Assembly (NCBI RefSeq): GCF_049847105.1 | Contig: NZ_JBNCNS010000001.1 | Span: 124,001 to 188,000 of the forward strand | DNA length: 64,000 bases | Direction: 5' to 3' | Source: Gordonia sp049847105 | GTDB lineage: Bacteria > Actinomycetota > Actinomycetes > Mycobacteriales > Mycobacteriaceae | Part shown: piece by piece, positions 40,861-50,165 of the stretch | How the letters are laid out: each line of letters starts with the position of its first letter | Numbering within the stretch: position 1 is the stretch's first letter | The notes under the pieces: generated by a model | The model's database searches: none | Told to the model about the DNA's origin: nothing | Seen by the model: only the letters and a program-made list of their open reading frames with translations | Program-made: the position numbers and the translations under genes

Positions 40861-42246
40861 ATGAGCCTTGTCAACGAGTCCGCCACCGATCTCTCGCTCG
40901 GCGAACGCAGCGCCGCTCATCTCTGGGGACACTTCGCGCGCCACGGCGACGACATCACGCCGCCGGTCATCACCCGCGGCGAAGGCATGCGGATTTACGA
41001 CGACCGCGGACGCAGTTACCTCGACGGTCTCGCCGGTCTGTTCGTGGTGCAGGCCGGGCACGGCCGCGTCGAACTCGCCGAAGCGGCGGCCAAGCAGGCC
41101 AAGGAACTCGCGTTCTTTCCCATCTGGTCGTATGCGACGCCCCCCGCCATCGAACTCGCGGAGCGCCTGGCCGCCTATGCCCCCGGCGACCTCAACCGGG
41201 TCTTCTTCACCACTGGCGGCGGCGAGGCGGTGGAAAGCGCCTGGAAGCTGGCCAAACAGTACTTCAAGCTCATCGGTAAACCCATGAAGCACAAGGTGAT
41301 CTCGCGCGCGGTCGCCTACCACGGGACCCCACAGGGCGCGCTCGCCATCACCGGCGTGCCGGCCCTCAAGCAGATGTTCGAGCCGCTCACCCCGGGTGGC
41401 TTCCGCGTGCCCAACACCAACATCTATCGCGCCCCGAACGACGAACTCGCCGCCGATCCGAAGAAGTTCGGCCGCTGGGCCGCCGACCGCATCGCCGAGG
41501 CCATCGAGTTCGAGGGACCCGAGACCGTGGCCGCGGTCTTCCTCGAGCCGGTCCAGAACGCGGGCGGATGCTTCCCGCCGCCGCCCGAATATTTCGAACG
41601 CGTCCGGGATATCTGCGACGAATATGACGTCCTGCTCGTCTCCGATGAGGTCATCTGCGCGTTCGGTCGGATCGGGTCGATGTTCGCGTGCGACGACTTC
41701 GGCTATGTGCCGGACATCATCACCTGCGCGAAGGGCATGACGTCGGGGTACTCCCCCATCGGCGCGATGATCGCCAGTGACCGCATCTTCGAACCCTTCC
41801 GCGACGGCACGACGAGCTTCCCGCACGGCTATACCTTTGGTGGACACCCGGTCTCGGCCGCAGTGGCGTTGGCCAATCTCGAGATCTTCGAACGCGAGAG
41901 CCTCAACGCGCACGTCAAGCAGAACGCCCCGGCGTTCCGCGCCACACTGGAGCGCCTCAACGACCTGCCGATCGTCGGCGACGTCCGGGGTGCGGGATTC
42001 TTCTACGGGATCGAGCTGGTGAAGGACAAGGCCACCAAGGAGACGTTCACCCGCGACGAATCCGAACGTATCCTGCGCGGCTTCCTCTCGTCCGCCCTGT
42101 TCGATGCTGGGCTGTACTGCCGCGCCGACGATCGCGGCGACCCGGTGGTGCAGCTCGCACCGCCGCTGATCGCCGCCCAGACCGAGTTCGACGAGATCGA
42201 ACAGATCCTCCGCTCGGTGCTCAGCGAGGCATATACATTGCTGTGA
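40861..42246 (+). CDS. Class III (omega) aminotransferase
   Basis: A 461-residue PLP enzyme of fold type I. GLAGLFVVQAGHGRVELAEA near the N-terminus, FTTGGGEAVESAWKLAKQY near 118, the DEVICAFGRIGSMFA metal/cofactor segment near 262 and CAKGMTSGYSPIGAM with the Schiff-base lysine near 288 are typical of beta-alanine/putrescine-type aminotransferases. The exact amino donor is uncertain. The same gene, Rv3329, lies in M. tuberculosis just ahead of dacB1. Its stop overlaps the adenine deaminase start, so the two are coupled. Confidence 0.88.
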   Translation: MSLVNESATDLSLGERSAAHLWGHFARHGDDITPPVITRGEGMRIYDDRGRSYLDGLAGLFVVQAGHGRVELAEAAAKQAKELAFFPIWSYATPPAIELAERLAAYAPGDLNRVFFTTGGGEAVESAWKLAKQYFKLIGKPMKHKVISRAVAYHGTPQGALAITGVPALKQMFEPLTPGGFRVPNTNIYRAPNDELAADPKKFGRWAADRIAEAIEFEGPETVAAVFLEPVQNAGGCFPPPPEYFERVRDICDEYDVLLVSDEVICAFGRIGSMFACDDFGYVPDIITCAKGMTSGYSPIGAMIASDRIFEPFRDGTTSFPHGYTFGGHPVSAAVALANLEIFERESLNAHVKQNAPAFRATLERLNDLPIVGDVRGAGFFYGIELVKDKATKETFTRDESERILRGFLSSALFDAGLYCRADDRGDPVVQLAPPLIAAQTEFDEIEQILRSVLSEAYTLL

Positions 42247-43271
42247 CCATGTCCCGAATCACCTCGCTCCCCAAGGTCGAACTCCACCTGCACATCGAGG
42301 GAACCCTCGAACCCGAGCTCGTCCTCGAACTGGCACGCGAGAACGGCATCGGCTTGCCCTACCGCGACGCGGACGCGCTGCGGGCCCGATACGCGTTCGA
42401 CGACCTACAGTCGTTTCTCGACATCTATTACGAGAACCTCGTCGTGCTCCGTGGCCGCCGGGATTTCGCACGGCTTGCCCACGCCTACGCCGCACGTGCC
42501 CACGCGGCCGGGGTCGTGCACGCAGAGGTGTTCTTCGACCCACAGGCGCACACGGTTCGTGGCATAGCGCTCGGCGACGTCGTCGCGGGACTGATCGACG
42601 GCTTCGAGCGGGCTCACGCCGAGTTCGGCATCACGTCCGATCTGATCGCGTGCTTCCTGCGGGATCGTCCTGTTGCGGAGGCACTCTCGACACTCGATGA
42701 GCTGCTCGCCCTGGATGCGCCGATCATCGGCGTCGGACTCGACTCCGCGGAGGTCGGCAACCCCGCCTCCCGATTCGCCGAGGTCTTCGACCGCGCGTCG
42801 CGCGCCGGCCTGCGACTGGTCGCACACGCGGGCGAAGAAGGAGGACCTGATTCGATCCTGCAGGCGCTCGACGACCTTGCCGTCGAGCGCATCGATCACG
42901 GCATCCGCAGCGTCGACGACCCGGTGCTCATGTCGCGCCTCGCGGACGAACGAACACCGCTCACAATCTGTCCCCTGTCGAATGTGCATCTGAACGCCGT
43001 CGCCGACATCGCATCGCATCCGCTGCCCGAGCTCATCCATGCCGGTCTTCGCGTGACCATCAATTCCGACGATCCCGCTTACTTCGGCGGCTACGTCGAC
43101 CAGAACTACACCGCCGTCGTCGACGCGTTCGACCTCGACGATCGGGTCGTGGCCATGCTGGCGCACAACTCGGTCGACGCCAGTTTTCTCGCCGCGTCGC
43201 GGCAGCGGGAGATCCACGCTCGGATCGACGAGTGGCTTTCCCTGTCGACCGGCGATCCGCCGGGGCAGTGA
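42243..43271 (+). CDS. Adenine deaminase (adenosine deaminase fold)
   Basis: A 342-residue zinc deaminase. ELHLHIEGT (13-21), VAHAGEEGG, ERIDHGIR and INSDDPAYFGGYV are present. The segments YAFDDLQSFLDIYY and SDDPAYFGGYV recall the adenine deaminases of Pseudomonas (PA0148 type) and yeast, rather than adenosine deaminases, so adenine to hypoxanthine is the likelier reaction. It overlaps the aminotransferase stop (GTGA); ATG 42249 is an alternative start. With deoD and the xanthine-dehydrogenase-like complex it provides a route from adenine into the purine pool. Confidence 0.85.
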   Translation: MTMSRITSLPKVELHLHIEGTLEPELVLELARENGIGLPYRDADALRARYAFDDLQSFLDIYYENLVVLRGRRDFARLAHAYAARAHAAGVVHAEVFFDPQAHTVRGIALGDVVAGLIDGFERAHAEFGITSDLIACFLRDRPVAEALSTLDELLALDAPIIGVGLDSAEVGNPASRFAEVFDRASRAGLRLVAHAGEEGGPDSILQALDDLAVERIDHGIRSVDDPVLMSRLADERTPLTICPLSNVHLNAVADIASHPLPELIHAGLRVTINSDDPAYFGGYVDQNYTAVVDAFDLDDRVVAMLAHNSVDASFLAASRQREIHARIDEWLSLSTGDPPGQ

Positions 43272-43334
43272 GCACCCGGAGGTCGCCCATCGATCCGGGG
43301 GAATCGCTGCAGCCTGCTGGTCGTACGTCGCACA

Positions 43335-44564
43335 ATGAGCGTGATGACGACGGTTCGGAAAGATCCGGCAGCGGACCCGGACGAGGAACTCCTCCTGATC
43401 GCGACGCTGTTGCGCGATCGGCTCGAGGGACTCTCCGCAGCAGTGGCGCGGGCCATCCGGCAGGACGTGGACTATTACTCTTCGACCCAGGCTGTGTCGC
43501 TCGACGACATCACCGCGACGGTCCGCGCCAACTTCGAACTGGTGGTGTACGGACTCACCGGAGATGAGCGCTTCGACACCTCGCCCGCCGAAGATACCGG
43601 TAGGTCACGTGCCGCCGTCGGTGTTCCCCTCCCCGCCCTGATGCACGCCTACCGAATCGGGTTCCAGATGGCATGGGCCGAGTTCAAATCCATCGCACAG
43701 GAACACACCGAACTGAGTCGGTCGACGCTGCTCGACGCAACCGCCCGGATGTGGCAGGCGCAGGATGCGTTCATCATGGCGATGGCCGCGGCACACCGGG
43801 AGCGGACCACGGCCAAGATCCTCGACGATGCGAGCGAGCGTGCCGCACTCACCCAGCATCTGCTCGAAGGACGAGTCTCGTCGGAGCAGAGTCTCTGGGA
43901 GATAGCCGACATCCTCCGGCTGCCCCATCGCGGTCCCTTCCTCGCCGTCGCGGCGGCCGCGACGATCGTCGGCAGGGCGCCTCTCGCCGGGATCGAGAAC
44001 AAGCTGCGCGGCATCGATCTCTCGTCGGCGTGGCGACTCCTACCCGATCAGCAGATCGGGATCGTCTACGCGCCGTCGCCGTCGGCACGCGACCAGGTGA
44101 TCGCGCTGCTCAGCCGAGCCGCGATCGGACGGGTCGGGGTGAGCGCACCTTTCGCAGAACTCGCCGACACATCCAGGGCCTTGCGGTATGCCCGGGTGGC
44201 GATGTCCGGAAAGGGCGAGGGGGTGAGCGTGTTCGACGACTCGGTGTTGGGGGTTGCGGCGGTCACCTCCCATGAGGTGACCGCCGACCTCGCCGCACTG
44301 GTCCTCGGTCGGCTCTACCAACTCGCGCCCGAGGATCGCGATGCTCTCTTCGAGACGTTCCGGATGTGGTCGACTGTCGGAGGCAACATCAACGACACCG
44401 CGCAACGTCTGTTCGTACATCGGAACACGGTGCGCCATCGGCTACGACGTATCGAGGAGCTCACGGGACGTTCGACAACGGCCCCGCGCGACGTTGCGGA
44501 GCTATGCCTGGCATTCGAGGTCGACGAGCATTTCCCGCTCGCCGGAGGCCCACCGGGCTCCTGA
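43335..44564 (+). CDS. PucR-family transcriptional regulator
   Basis: A 409-residue regulator with the PucR C-terminal helix-turn-helix: NINDTAQRLFVHRNTVRHRL near 354-373 and GRSTTAPRDVAELCLAFEV after it. The N-terminal half (residues 15-230) is an RsbR/GGDEF-like sensing region of the CdaR type, with no transmembrane segment. It lies directly ahead of the acyl-CoA ligase-PHA synthase-depolymerase genes, so it most likely controls them; a strong palindrome separates them. Inducer unknown. ATG 43335 and 43344 are both possible. Confidence 0.88.
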   Translation: MSVMTTVRKDPAADPDEELLLIATLLRDRLEGLSAAVARAIRQDVDYYSSTQAVSLDDITATVRANFELVVYGLTGDERFDTSPAEDTGRSRAAVGVPLPALMHAYRIGFQMAWAEFKSIAQEHTELSRSTLLDATARMWQAQDAFIMAMAAAHRERTTAKILDDASERAALTQHLLEGRVSSEQSLWEIADILRLPHRGPFLAVAAAATIVGRAPLAGIENKLRGIDLSSAWRLLPDQQIGIVYAPSPSARDQVIALLSRAAIGRVGVSAPFAELADTSRALRYARVAMSGKGEGVSVFDDSVLGVAAVTSHEVTADLAALVLGRLYQLAPEDRDALFETFRMWSTVGGNINDTAQRLFVHRNTVRHRLRRIEELTGRSTTAPRDVAELCLAFEVDEHFPLAGGPPGS

Positions 44565-44633
44565 TTCGGGACCGCTCGCGGCAGGCGCGTCGCTTGACTG
44601 TGCATGTGCACACCCACAAGCACCCGACGTTGA

Positions 44634-44657
44634 CCCCCACACCATGGTGTGCGGGGG
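44634..44657. promoter_or_regulatory. 24-bp near-perfect palindrome upstream of fadD-phaC-phaZ
   Basis: The core CACACCATGGTGTG (44638-44651) is a perfect 14-bp palindrome, extended by CCCC on the left and GGGG on the right with a single bulged base. It lies between the pucR stop and the fadD ATG (55 bp downstream). It could be the operator of the PucR protein, or a terminator hairpin for pucR. Confidence 0.5.
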
Positions 44658-44712
44658 GTGATCGAGCGCACGATTGAACAGTAGAAACACCGACCTCACC
44701 GTGGAGCCGTTC

Positions 44713-46215
44713 ATGACCAACCTCAGCGAGAATCTGACCGCCGCCGCCAACGCACGGCCCGACGCGACCGCACTGATCTGCGGCGACAGCAAGCTGAGCT
44801 ATGACGAATTCGATCGTGCCGCAGCAAAAACTGCCACACTGCTCGCCGAACTCGGGATCGATCCCGGCGACCGGGTCGGCCTGATGCTCCCCAACACACC
44901 GGCGTTCGCGGTCCTCTTCTATGGCATCGCGCGCCGCGGAGCGATCGCCGTGCCGATGAACCCGCTGCTCAAGGCACGTGAAATCGAGTTCTATCTCGCC
45001 AACACCGGCGCCACCGCGCTGTTCGCGGCACCGACCTTCGCCGACGAGGCACAGCAGGCGGCCGAGGCGGCCGGTACGACGTGTATCCCGGTCGACGACG
45101 GGTCACTCGTGTCGATGTTGGCCGATGTCGAACCACAGGCGGAGGCGACACCGCGCGACGACGAGGACACCGCGGTCATCCTGCACACCTCGGGCACCAC
45201 CGGCCAACCCAAGGGAGCAGAACTCACTCACCGCGGACTGGGGCGCAATGCCGAGGTGTGCGTTCGCACGCTGTTCGAGGCCACGCCCGACGACGTGGTG
45301 ATGGGTTGCCTACCGCTGTTCCACGTCTTCGGTCTCACGTGCGGTCTCAACGCCTCGGTACTCGCCGGTGCCACACTCACCCTGATGCCGCGCTTCGACC
45401 CGGCCGAAGCGCTCGAGGTCATCGAACGCGACAGGGTGACGATCTTCCAGGGTGTACCGACCATGTACTCGGCACTGATCGCCGCACGGCGCCCCACGCA
45501 CGACACCAGTTCGCTACGGACCTGCGCGTCGGGCGGCGCAGCACTGCCCGCCCAGGTGATCGCGGATTTCGAGAAAGCCTTCGGCGCGATGATCCTCGAG
45601 GGTTACGGGCTTTCGGAAACCTCGCCGGTCGCCTGCTTCAACCACCCGAACCGTATCCGGAAGGCGGGATCCATCGGTACCCCCATCGAGGGTGTCGAGA
45701 TGCGTGTGGTGGACGAAGACGGCAACTCGGTGACGGTCGGTGCGCCCGGTGAGATCCAGGTGCGCGGGCACAACGTGATGAAGGGCTACTGGCACCTTCC
45801 CGAAGCCACCGCCGACGCCATCGACGCGGACGGATGGTTTTCGACCGGCGATGTGGGCACCCTCGACGACGACGGCTACTACACCATCATCGACCGCACC
45901 AAGGACATGATCATCCGCGGTGGCTTCAACGTCTATCCCCGTGAGATCGAAGAAGTCATCTACGAACATCCTGCCGTCGCCGCGGCCGCCGTCATCGGTA
46001 TCCCACACGATTCCCTGGGTGAGGAGATCGGTGCAGCGGTGACCCTCAAACCCGGGCAGTCGATATCCGGCGACGACCTCCGCGACTACATCAAGGCCCG
46101 TATCGCGGCCTACAAGTACCCGCGAAAGATCTGGTTCCTCGACGCCCTGCCGACCGGTGCGACCGGGAAGATCCAGAAACGCGACATCACCGTCCCCGAG
46201 GAGATCAAACAATGA
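44713..46215 (+). CDS. Long-chain fatty acid-CoA ligase
   Basis: A 500-residue ANL-family acyl-CoA synthetase. The P-loop motif HTSGTTGQPKGAELTHRG near 157-174, the A5 motif GYGLSETSPV near 299 and the C-terminal catalytic lysine motif PTGATGKIQKRD near 482 are all there. It activates fatty acids for the PHA synthase next to it, or for beta-oxidation. The ATG at 44713 has GGAG nearby and begins the homology; earlier TTG or GTG starts are possible. It overlaps phaC by four bases. Confidence 0.9.
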   Translation: MTNLSENLTAAANARPDATALICGDSKLSYDEFDRAAAKTATLLAELGIDPGDRVGLMLPNTPAFAVLFYGIARRGAIAVPMNPLLKAREIEFYLANTGATALFAAPTFADEAQQAAEAAGTTCIPVDDGSLVSMLADVEPQAEATPRDDEDTAVILHTSGTTGQPKGAELTHRGLGRNAEVCVRTLFEATPDDVVMGCLPLFHVFGLTCGLNASVLAGATLTLMPRFDPAEALEVIERDRVTIFQGVPTMYSALIAARRPTHDTSSLRTCASGGAALPAQVIADFEKAFGAMILEGYGLSETSPVACFNHPNRIRKAGSIGTPIEGVEMRVVDEDGNSVTVGAPGEIQVRGHNVMKGYWHLPEATADAIDADGWFSTGDVGTLDDDGYYTIIDRTKDMIIRGGFNVYPREIEEVIYEHPAVAAAAVIGIPHDSLGEEIGAAVTLKPGQSISGDDLRDYIKARIAAYKYPRKIWFLDALPTGATGKIQKRDITVPEEIKQ

Positions 46216-47912
46216 CCATCGCTCAGAATTATTCCGCCGCAGGCGACATCGCCGCTCCCCTGGATCTGCTCCTGGTCAACTCGACCAAATCGTTCACGAA
46301 CCGGATGACTCCCAATGCGGCCTGGGCGCGGTTCGGCGGATCACTCGCCCGCCAGCCGATCACGGTCGCCGACACGGGCCTCGGTCTCGCCCGCGAACTC
46401 GGTGCGATCACCCTCGGCCGCTCCGATCGGGCCCCGGCCCGTCAGGACAAACGGTTCGCGGACCCGGCCTGGTCGGGCAACGCGCTCCTGCGCCGGATAC
46501 AGCAGGCCTACCTGGCGACCTCCGAGGCGGCCGAACGCCTCTACTCTGCGGCCGACCTGGACTGGCGCGACGCCGAGAAGGTTCGGTTCGCGCTGGACAA
46601 CATCATCGAGGGATCATCGCCCACGAACAATCCGCTGGTGAGCCCCGTCGGCTGGAAGGCGCTCATCGACACCGGCGGCCTGTCCGCGGTCCGCGGCGCC
46701 AAGTCCTTCATCCGCGACATGGCATCCAAACCGCGGGTGCCGGCCATGGTCGATCCGGACGCCTTCCACGTCGGTGAGACCGTCGCCACGACCAAGGGTG
46801 CAGTCGTGCTGCGCACCAAGATGTTCGAACTCATCCAGTACGCGCCACAGACCGCCACGGTGCACGAGAAACCGCTGCTGATGGTGCCGCCCGTGATCAA
46901 CAAATACTACGTGATGGACATCGCGCCCGACCGCAGCCTGATCGAGAACTACGTGCGTGGAGGACAACAGGTCTTCACCATCTCCTGGCGCAACCCCAAA
47001 GCACGACACCGGGAATGGGGATTCGACGCCTACGGAAAAGCCCTCATCGAGGCCATCGACGCCGTCCGATCGATCACCCGCGCCGAATCCGCGAACCTGT
47101 TCGCCACCTGCTCCGGCGGCATCCTCGCCGCGATGACGCTGGCCCACCTCACCGCCACCGGGCACGGCGACAAGGTCGCCGGCCTCACGTTGGGTGTCAC
47201 CGTGCTCGACCAGAGCCAGGCCGGTTTCGCCTCGGCGCTGGCCAGCGAACGGGCAGCCAAGGCCGCCATCCGGACCTCTGCCGACAAGGGCTACCTCGAC
47301 GGCAACGCGATGGCCGAGATGTTCGCCTGGCTACGACCCACCGATCTGGTGTGGCGCTACTGGGTCAACAATTACATCCAGGGCCGCTCTCCCGCCGCAT
47401 TCGACGTCCTCTTCTGGAATGCGGACACCACCCGGATGACTGCGGCGCTGCATCGCGACATGGTGATGATGGGGCTGAACAACGACCTGGTCACCGCGGG
47501 ACAGGCGACCATGCTGGGCACGCCGGTCGACCTCGGCGCCATCACCTGCGACGCGTACGTCGTCGGCGGCATCGCGGACCACATCTGCCCATGGCAGGCC
47601 ACCTATCGCAGCGCCGCGCTCCTGGGCAGCAAGGACAACACGTTCGTGCTGTCGACAAGCGGGCACATCGCCTCGCTCGTCAACCCGCCCGGCAACAAGA
47701 AGGCATCGTTTCGCACCGCCCAGGTCGATGTCGACGTCGACCCCGATGCGTGGCTGGCCTCGTCGGAGAAGCACACCGACTCCTGGTGGCCCGACCACCT
47801 GCGCTGGCTAGCCGAGCGCTCGGGCCAGCAGATCGATTCACCCGCCATGCTCGGCGGCCCCGGCCACGAGGCCCTCGCCCCGGCACCCGGCACCTACGTG
47901 CACGAGAAGTGA
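46212..47912 (+). CDS. phaC: Class I polyhydroxyalkanoate synthase
   Basis: A 566-residue PHA/PHB synthase, longer than the C-terminal catalytic region because of an N-terminal domain of about 200 residues. The catalytic triad is Cys300 in ATCSGG, Asp456 in GGIADHICPW and His485 in SGHIASLVNPP. The lipase-like box carries Ala instead of Gly before Thr-Cys (ATCSG), as in some actinobacterial members. It polymerises hydroxyacyl-CoA into storage granules. It is cotranslated with the acyl-CoA ligase. Confidence 0.92.
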   Translation: MTIAQNYSAAGDIAAPLDLLLVNSTKSFTNRMTPNAAWARFGGSLARQPITVADTGLGLARELGAITLGRSDRAPARQDKRFADPAWSGNALLRRIQQAYLATSEAAERLYSAADLDWRDAEKVRFALDNIIEGSSPTNNPLVSPVGWKALIDTGGLSAVRGAKSFIRDMASKPRVPAMVDPDAFHVGETVATTKGAVVLRTKMFELIQYAPQTATVHEKPLLMVPPVINKYYVMDIAPDRSLIENYVRGGQQVFTISWRNPKARHREWGFDAYGKALIEAIDAVRSITRAESANLFATCSGGILAAMTLAHLTATGHGDKVAGLTLGVTVLDQSQAGFASALASERAAKAAIRTSADKGYLDGNAMAEMFAWLRPTDLVWRYWVNNYIQGRSPAAFDVLFWNADTTRMTAALHRDMVMMGLNNDLVTAGQATMLGTPVDLGAITCDAYVVGGIADHICPWQATYRSAALLGSKDNTFVLSTSGHIASLVNPPGNKKASFRTAQVDVDVDPDAWLASSEKHTDSWWPDHLRWLAERSGQQIDSPAMLGGPGHEALAPAPGTYVHEK

Positions 47913-47920
47913 GACGCCCC

Positions 47921-48811
47921 ATGACAACACCGGTCTCATCCGCAGCCGATCCCGTCGACGAGTCAGATGTGTTCGTCGCCGTGGGAGGACAACGGATACG
48001 GGTGCGATATCGTCGCGGAGTAGGGGTGCCGTTGGTGCTGTGCAACGGTATCGGCGCAAGCCTCGAGGTCCTCGATCCGCTGGTCGGTCACCTCGATCCA
48101 GACCGGCCAGTGGTCAGCTTCGACGTCCCCGGCACCGGGGAGTCGCCGTCTTCGCCACTGCCATACGGCTTTCCCTATCTGGCCTGGGTGATCGGCCGGA
48201 TGCTGGACCGGCTCGAGATCGGTGTCGTCGACATCCTCGGGCTCTCATGGGGCGGCGCGCTGGCCCAGCAGTTTGCCTTCCAGAATCCGCGACGGTGTCG
48301 GCGGCTGATCCTGGTGGCGACGGGCACCGGCGCGATCATGGTGCCCGGTCATCCGCGGGTACTGAACAAGATGATCACTCCTCGCCGGTTCCGTGATCCC
48401 TCCTACGGTGGCACCATCGCTGCCGAACTGTACGGCGGCGCGGTCCGCGAGCGGGGACAGGACGTGGTCGACCTGTTCGTCCGGCAGCTGCACGCCGGAT
48501 CCCGCACCGGTTACCTGCATCAGCTGCTCGCCGGCTCGGTGTGGACGTCCCTGTTCGCGCTCCCCGCGATCCGGCAGCGCACGCTGCTCATAGCGGGTGA
48601 CGACGATCCCATCGTGCCGATCATCAACGCGCAGATCATGTCTCGCTTGCTTCCGCGATCGCGATTGCACCGGCACGACGGCGGCCACATCGATCTGGTG
48701 GTGGACGCGGAGACCTTTGCCCCGGTCATCGATGACTTCCTCGGCGCTCCTGGCATCGCTCGCGCCACCCGGCGCCGTGGCGACGCCGGTCGACTCACCC
48801 CGGGGGGATGA
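47921..48811 (+). CDS. phaZ: Poly(3-hydroxyalkanoate) depolymerase (alpha/beta hydrolase)
   Basis: A 296-residue alpha/beta hydrolase of the intracellular PHA depolymerase type. The nucleophile Ser lies in GLSWGGAL, the acid in AGDDDPIVP and the histidine in HDGGHIDLV. RVRYRRGVGVPLVLCNGIGASLE at the N-terminus gives the oxyanion loop. It follows phaC by eight bases, as in synthase-depolymerase operons, and would release hydroxyacids from the polymer. A GTG at 47909 is an alternative start; ATG 47921 is preferred. Confidence 0.85.
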   Translation: MTTPVSSAADPVDESDVFVAVGGQRIRVRYRRGVGVPLVLCNGIGASLEVLDPLVGHLDPDRPVVSFDVPGTGESPSSPLPYGFPYLAWVIGRMLDRLEIGVVDILGLSWGGALAQQFAFQNPRRCRRLILVATGTGAIMVPGHPRVLNKMITPRRFRDPSYGGTIAAELYGGAVRERGQDVVDLFVRQLHAGSRTGYLHQLLAGSVWTSLFALPAIRQRTLLIAGDDDPIVPIINAQIMSRLLPRSRLHRHDGGHIDLVVDAETFAPVIDDFLGAPGIARATRRRGDAGRLTPGG

Positions 48812-48865
48812 TTCCGCCGTCGCGTCGGCCACCGCGCCCCTGCGGAGCAGGGGCACCATCGCTGA

Positions 48866-48871
48866 TATTGT
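48866..48871 (+). promoter_or_regulatory. Candidate -10 element for leaderless dacB transcript
   Basis: TATTGT fits TAnnnT and lies seven bases before the dacB ATG; no ribosome binding site is visible between them. Confidence 0.45.
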
Positions 48872-48878
48872 CCGTGCG

Positions 48879-50147
48879 ATGAGGCTCCTGGTCCGGTTCA
48901 TCCTCGTGGTGATCGCACTGTTGTGCCCATCCGCAGCCGCATATGCCGTTCCCGTTCCCGTTCCCGTCACCACCCCGGTCACCGATCATTGTCCGCACAA
49001 GGTCGCGACACCGCCCGCGGTCGACACCTCGGAGGTCGTCGCACCCGGGGCGCCCGTCCCCAGTCCCCTTCCCGTGCCGGATCCGCCGGTCGGCGGCGCC
49101 CGTCTGGCCGGATGCGGGGTGGTCGCGGAACCGGGGGCCGGACAAGTGCCGGGCCGACTGACCTCCGCGGGATGGCTGATCGCCGACCTGGACACCGGGA
49201 AGATCATCGCGGCGAAGGACCCGCACGGCCGGTACCGTCCGGCGTCCACCGTCAAGGTCCTGCTCGCGCTGGTGGTCCTCGACGCGATCGACCGGGGCAC
49301 AATGGATCTCGATGCGGTTGTCACCGCCACCCCGGCGGATTGGAGCGCCGAGGGCGATTCCTGCGGCATGGGACCGGGCGGACACTACACCATCCGCGAC
49401 CTCGTGACCGGCCTGATCGTGGTGTCCGGCAACGACTGCGCCGACGCACTTACCCGGCAGCTCGGCGGTGTGGACGCGACGCTCGCGGCGATGAACGACA
49501 AGGCACACTCGCTCCTGGCACTCGACACGCACGCGTCGACGCCGTCCGGGCTGGATGCTGCCGGCATGTCCACCTCGCCCTACGACCTCGCATTGATCTA
49601 TCGGGAGGCGATGCACGACAGTCTTTTCCGGGAACTGATCGGATTGCGCGACTATCGTTTCCCGGGCTACCCGAAGCGTCCGGATGTCCCCGGCGACAAG
49701 GACCACCCGGGCTACCTCATGCAGACCTCGAATCAACTGCTTCTCGACGGCTACGCCGGCATGCTGGGTGGCAAGACCGGTTACACCGACGATGCCCGCA
49801 AGACGTTCGTGGGTGCGACCGAACGTGACGGCCGCCGGGTCGTGATCGTCCAGATGTACGGGCTCACCGTCGAGTCGGACTCGTACTGGGATCAGGCCGA
49901 GTCCATGTACGACTACGGTTTCCGCGCGCCGACAGGCACCGAGGTGGGACTACTGGTGACGTCCTCCACCGGCCGGCCCGCCCCTGCCACGACTGCGACG
50001 GCAACACCTGACCCGGCCCAGGCCATGTCCGCGACGGGCACGGACCATCCGGACCGGTGGTCGATCCGAATCCTGGTGGGCCTCTGCGCGGCACTCATCG
50101 CGATCGGTCTCCTACTGGTCGCTCTTCGGCTGTTCGCCAGGCGGTGA
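48879..50147 (+). CDS. dacB: D-alanyl-D-alanine carboxypeptidase (DacB1-like)
   Basis: A 422-residue exported penicillin-binding protein. Signal peptide of about 23 residues (MRLLVRFILVVIALLCPSAAAYA); a Pro/Val linker follows. The S-x-x-K is STVK (Ser123, Lys126), SxN is SGN (183-185) and KTG is 299-301. A C-terminal transmembrane helix (about 395-417) anchors it. It removes the terminal D-alanine of peptidoglycan stem peptides. M. tuberculosis dacB1 (Rv3330) occupies the same position after the aminotransferase. The -10-like TATTGT just ahead suggests a leaderless message. Confidence 0.92.
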   Translation: MRLLVRFILVVIALLCPSAAAYAVPVPVPVTTPVTDHCPHKVATPPAVDTSEVVAPGAPVPSPLPVPDPPVGGARLAGCGVVAEPGAGQVPGRLTSAGWLIADLDTGKIIAAKDPHGRYRPASTVKVLLALVVLDAIDRGTMDLDAVVTATPADWSAEGDSCGMGPGGHYTIRDLVTGLIVVSGNDCADALTRQLGGVDATLAAMNDKAHSLLALDTHASTPSGLDAAGMSTSPYDLALIYREAMHDSLFRELIGLRDYRFPGYPKRPDVPGDKDHPGYLMQTSNQLLLDGYAGMLGGKTGYTDDARKTFVGATERDGRRVVIVQMYGLTVESDSYWDQAESMYDYGFRAPTGTEVGLLVTSSTGRPAPATTATATPDPAQAMSATGTDHPDRWSIRILVGLCAALIAIGLLLVALRLFARR

Positions 50148-50165
50148 CCCGCCGGCCGCATCGGT

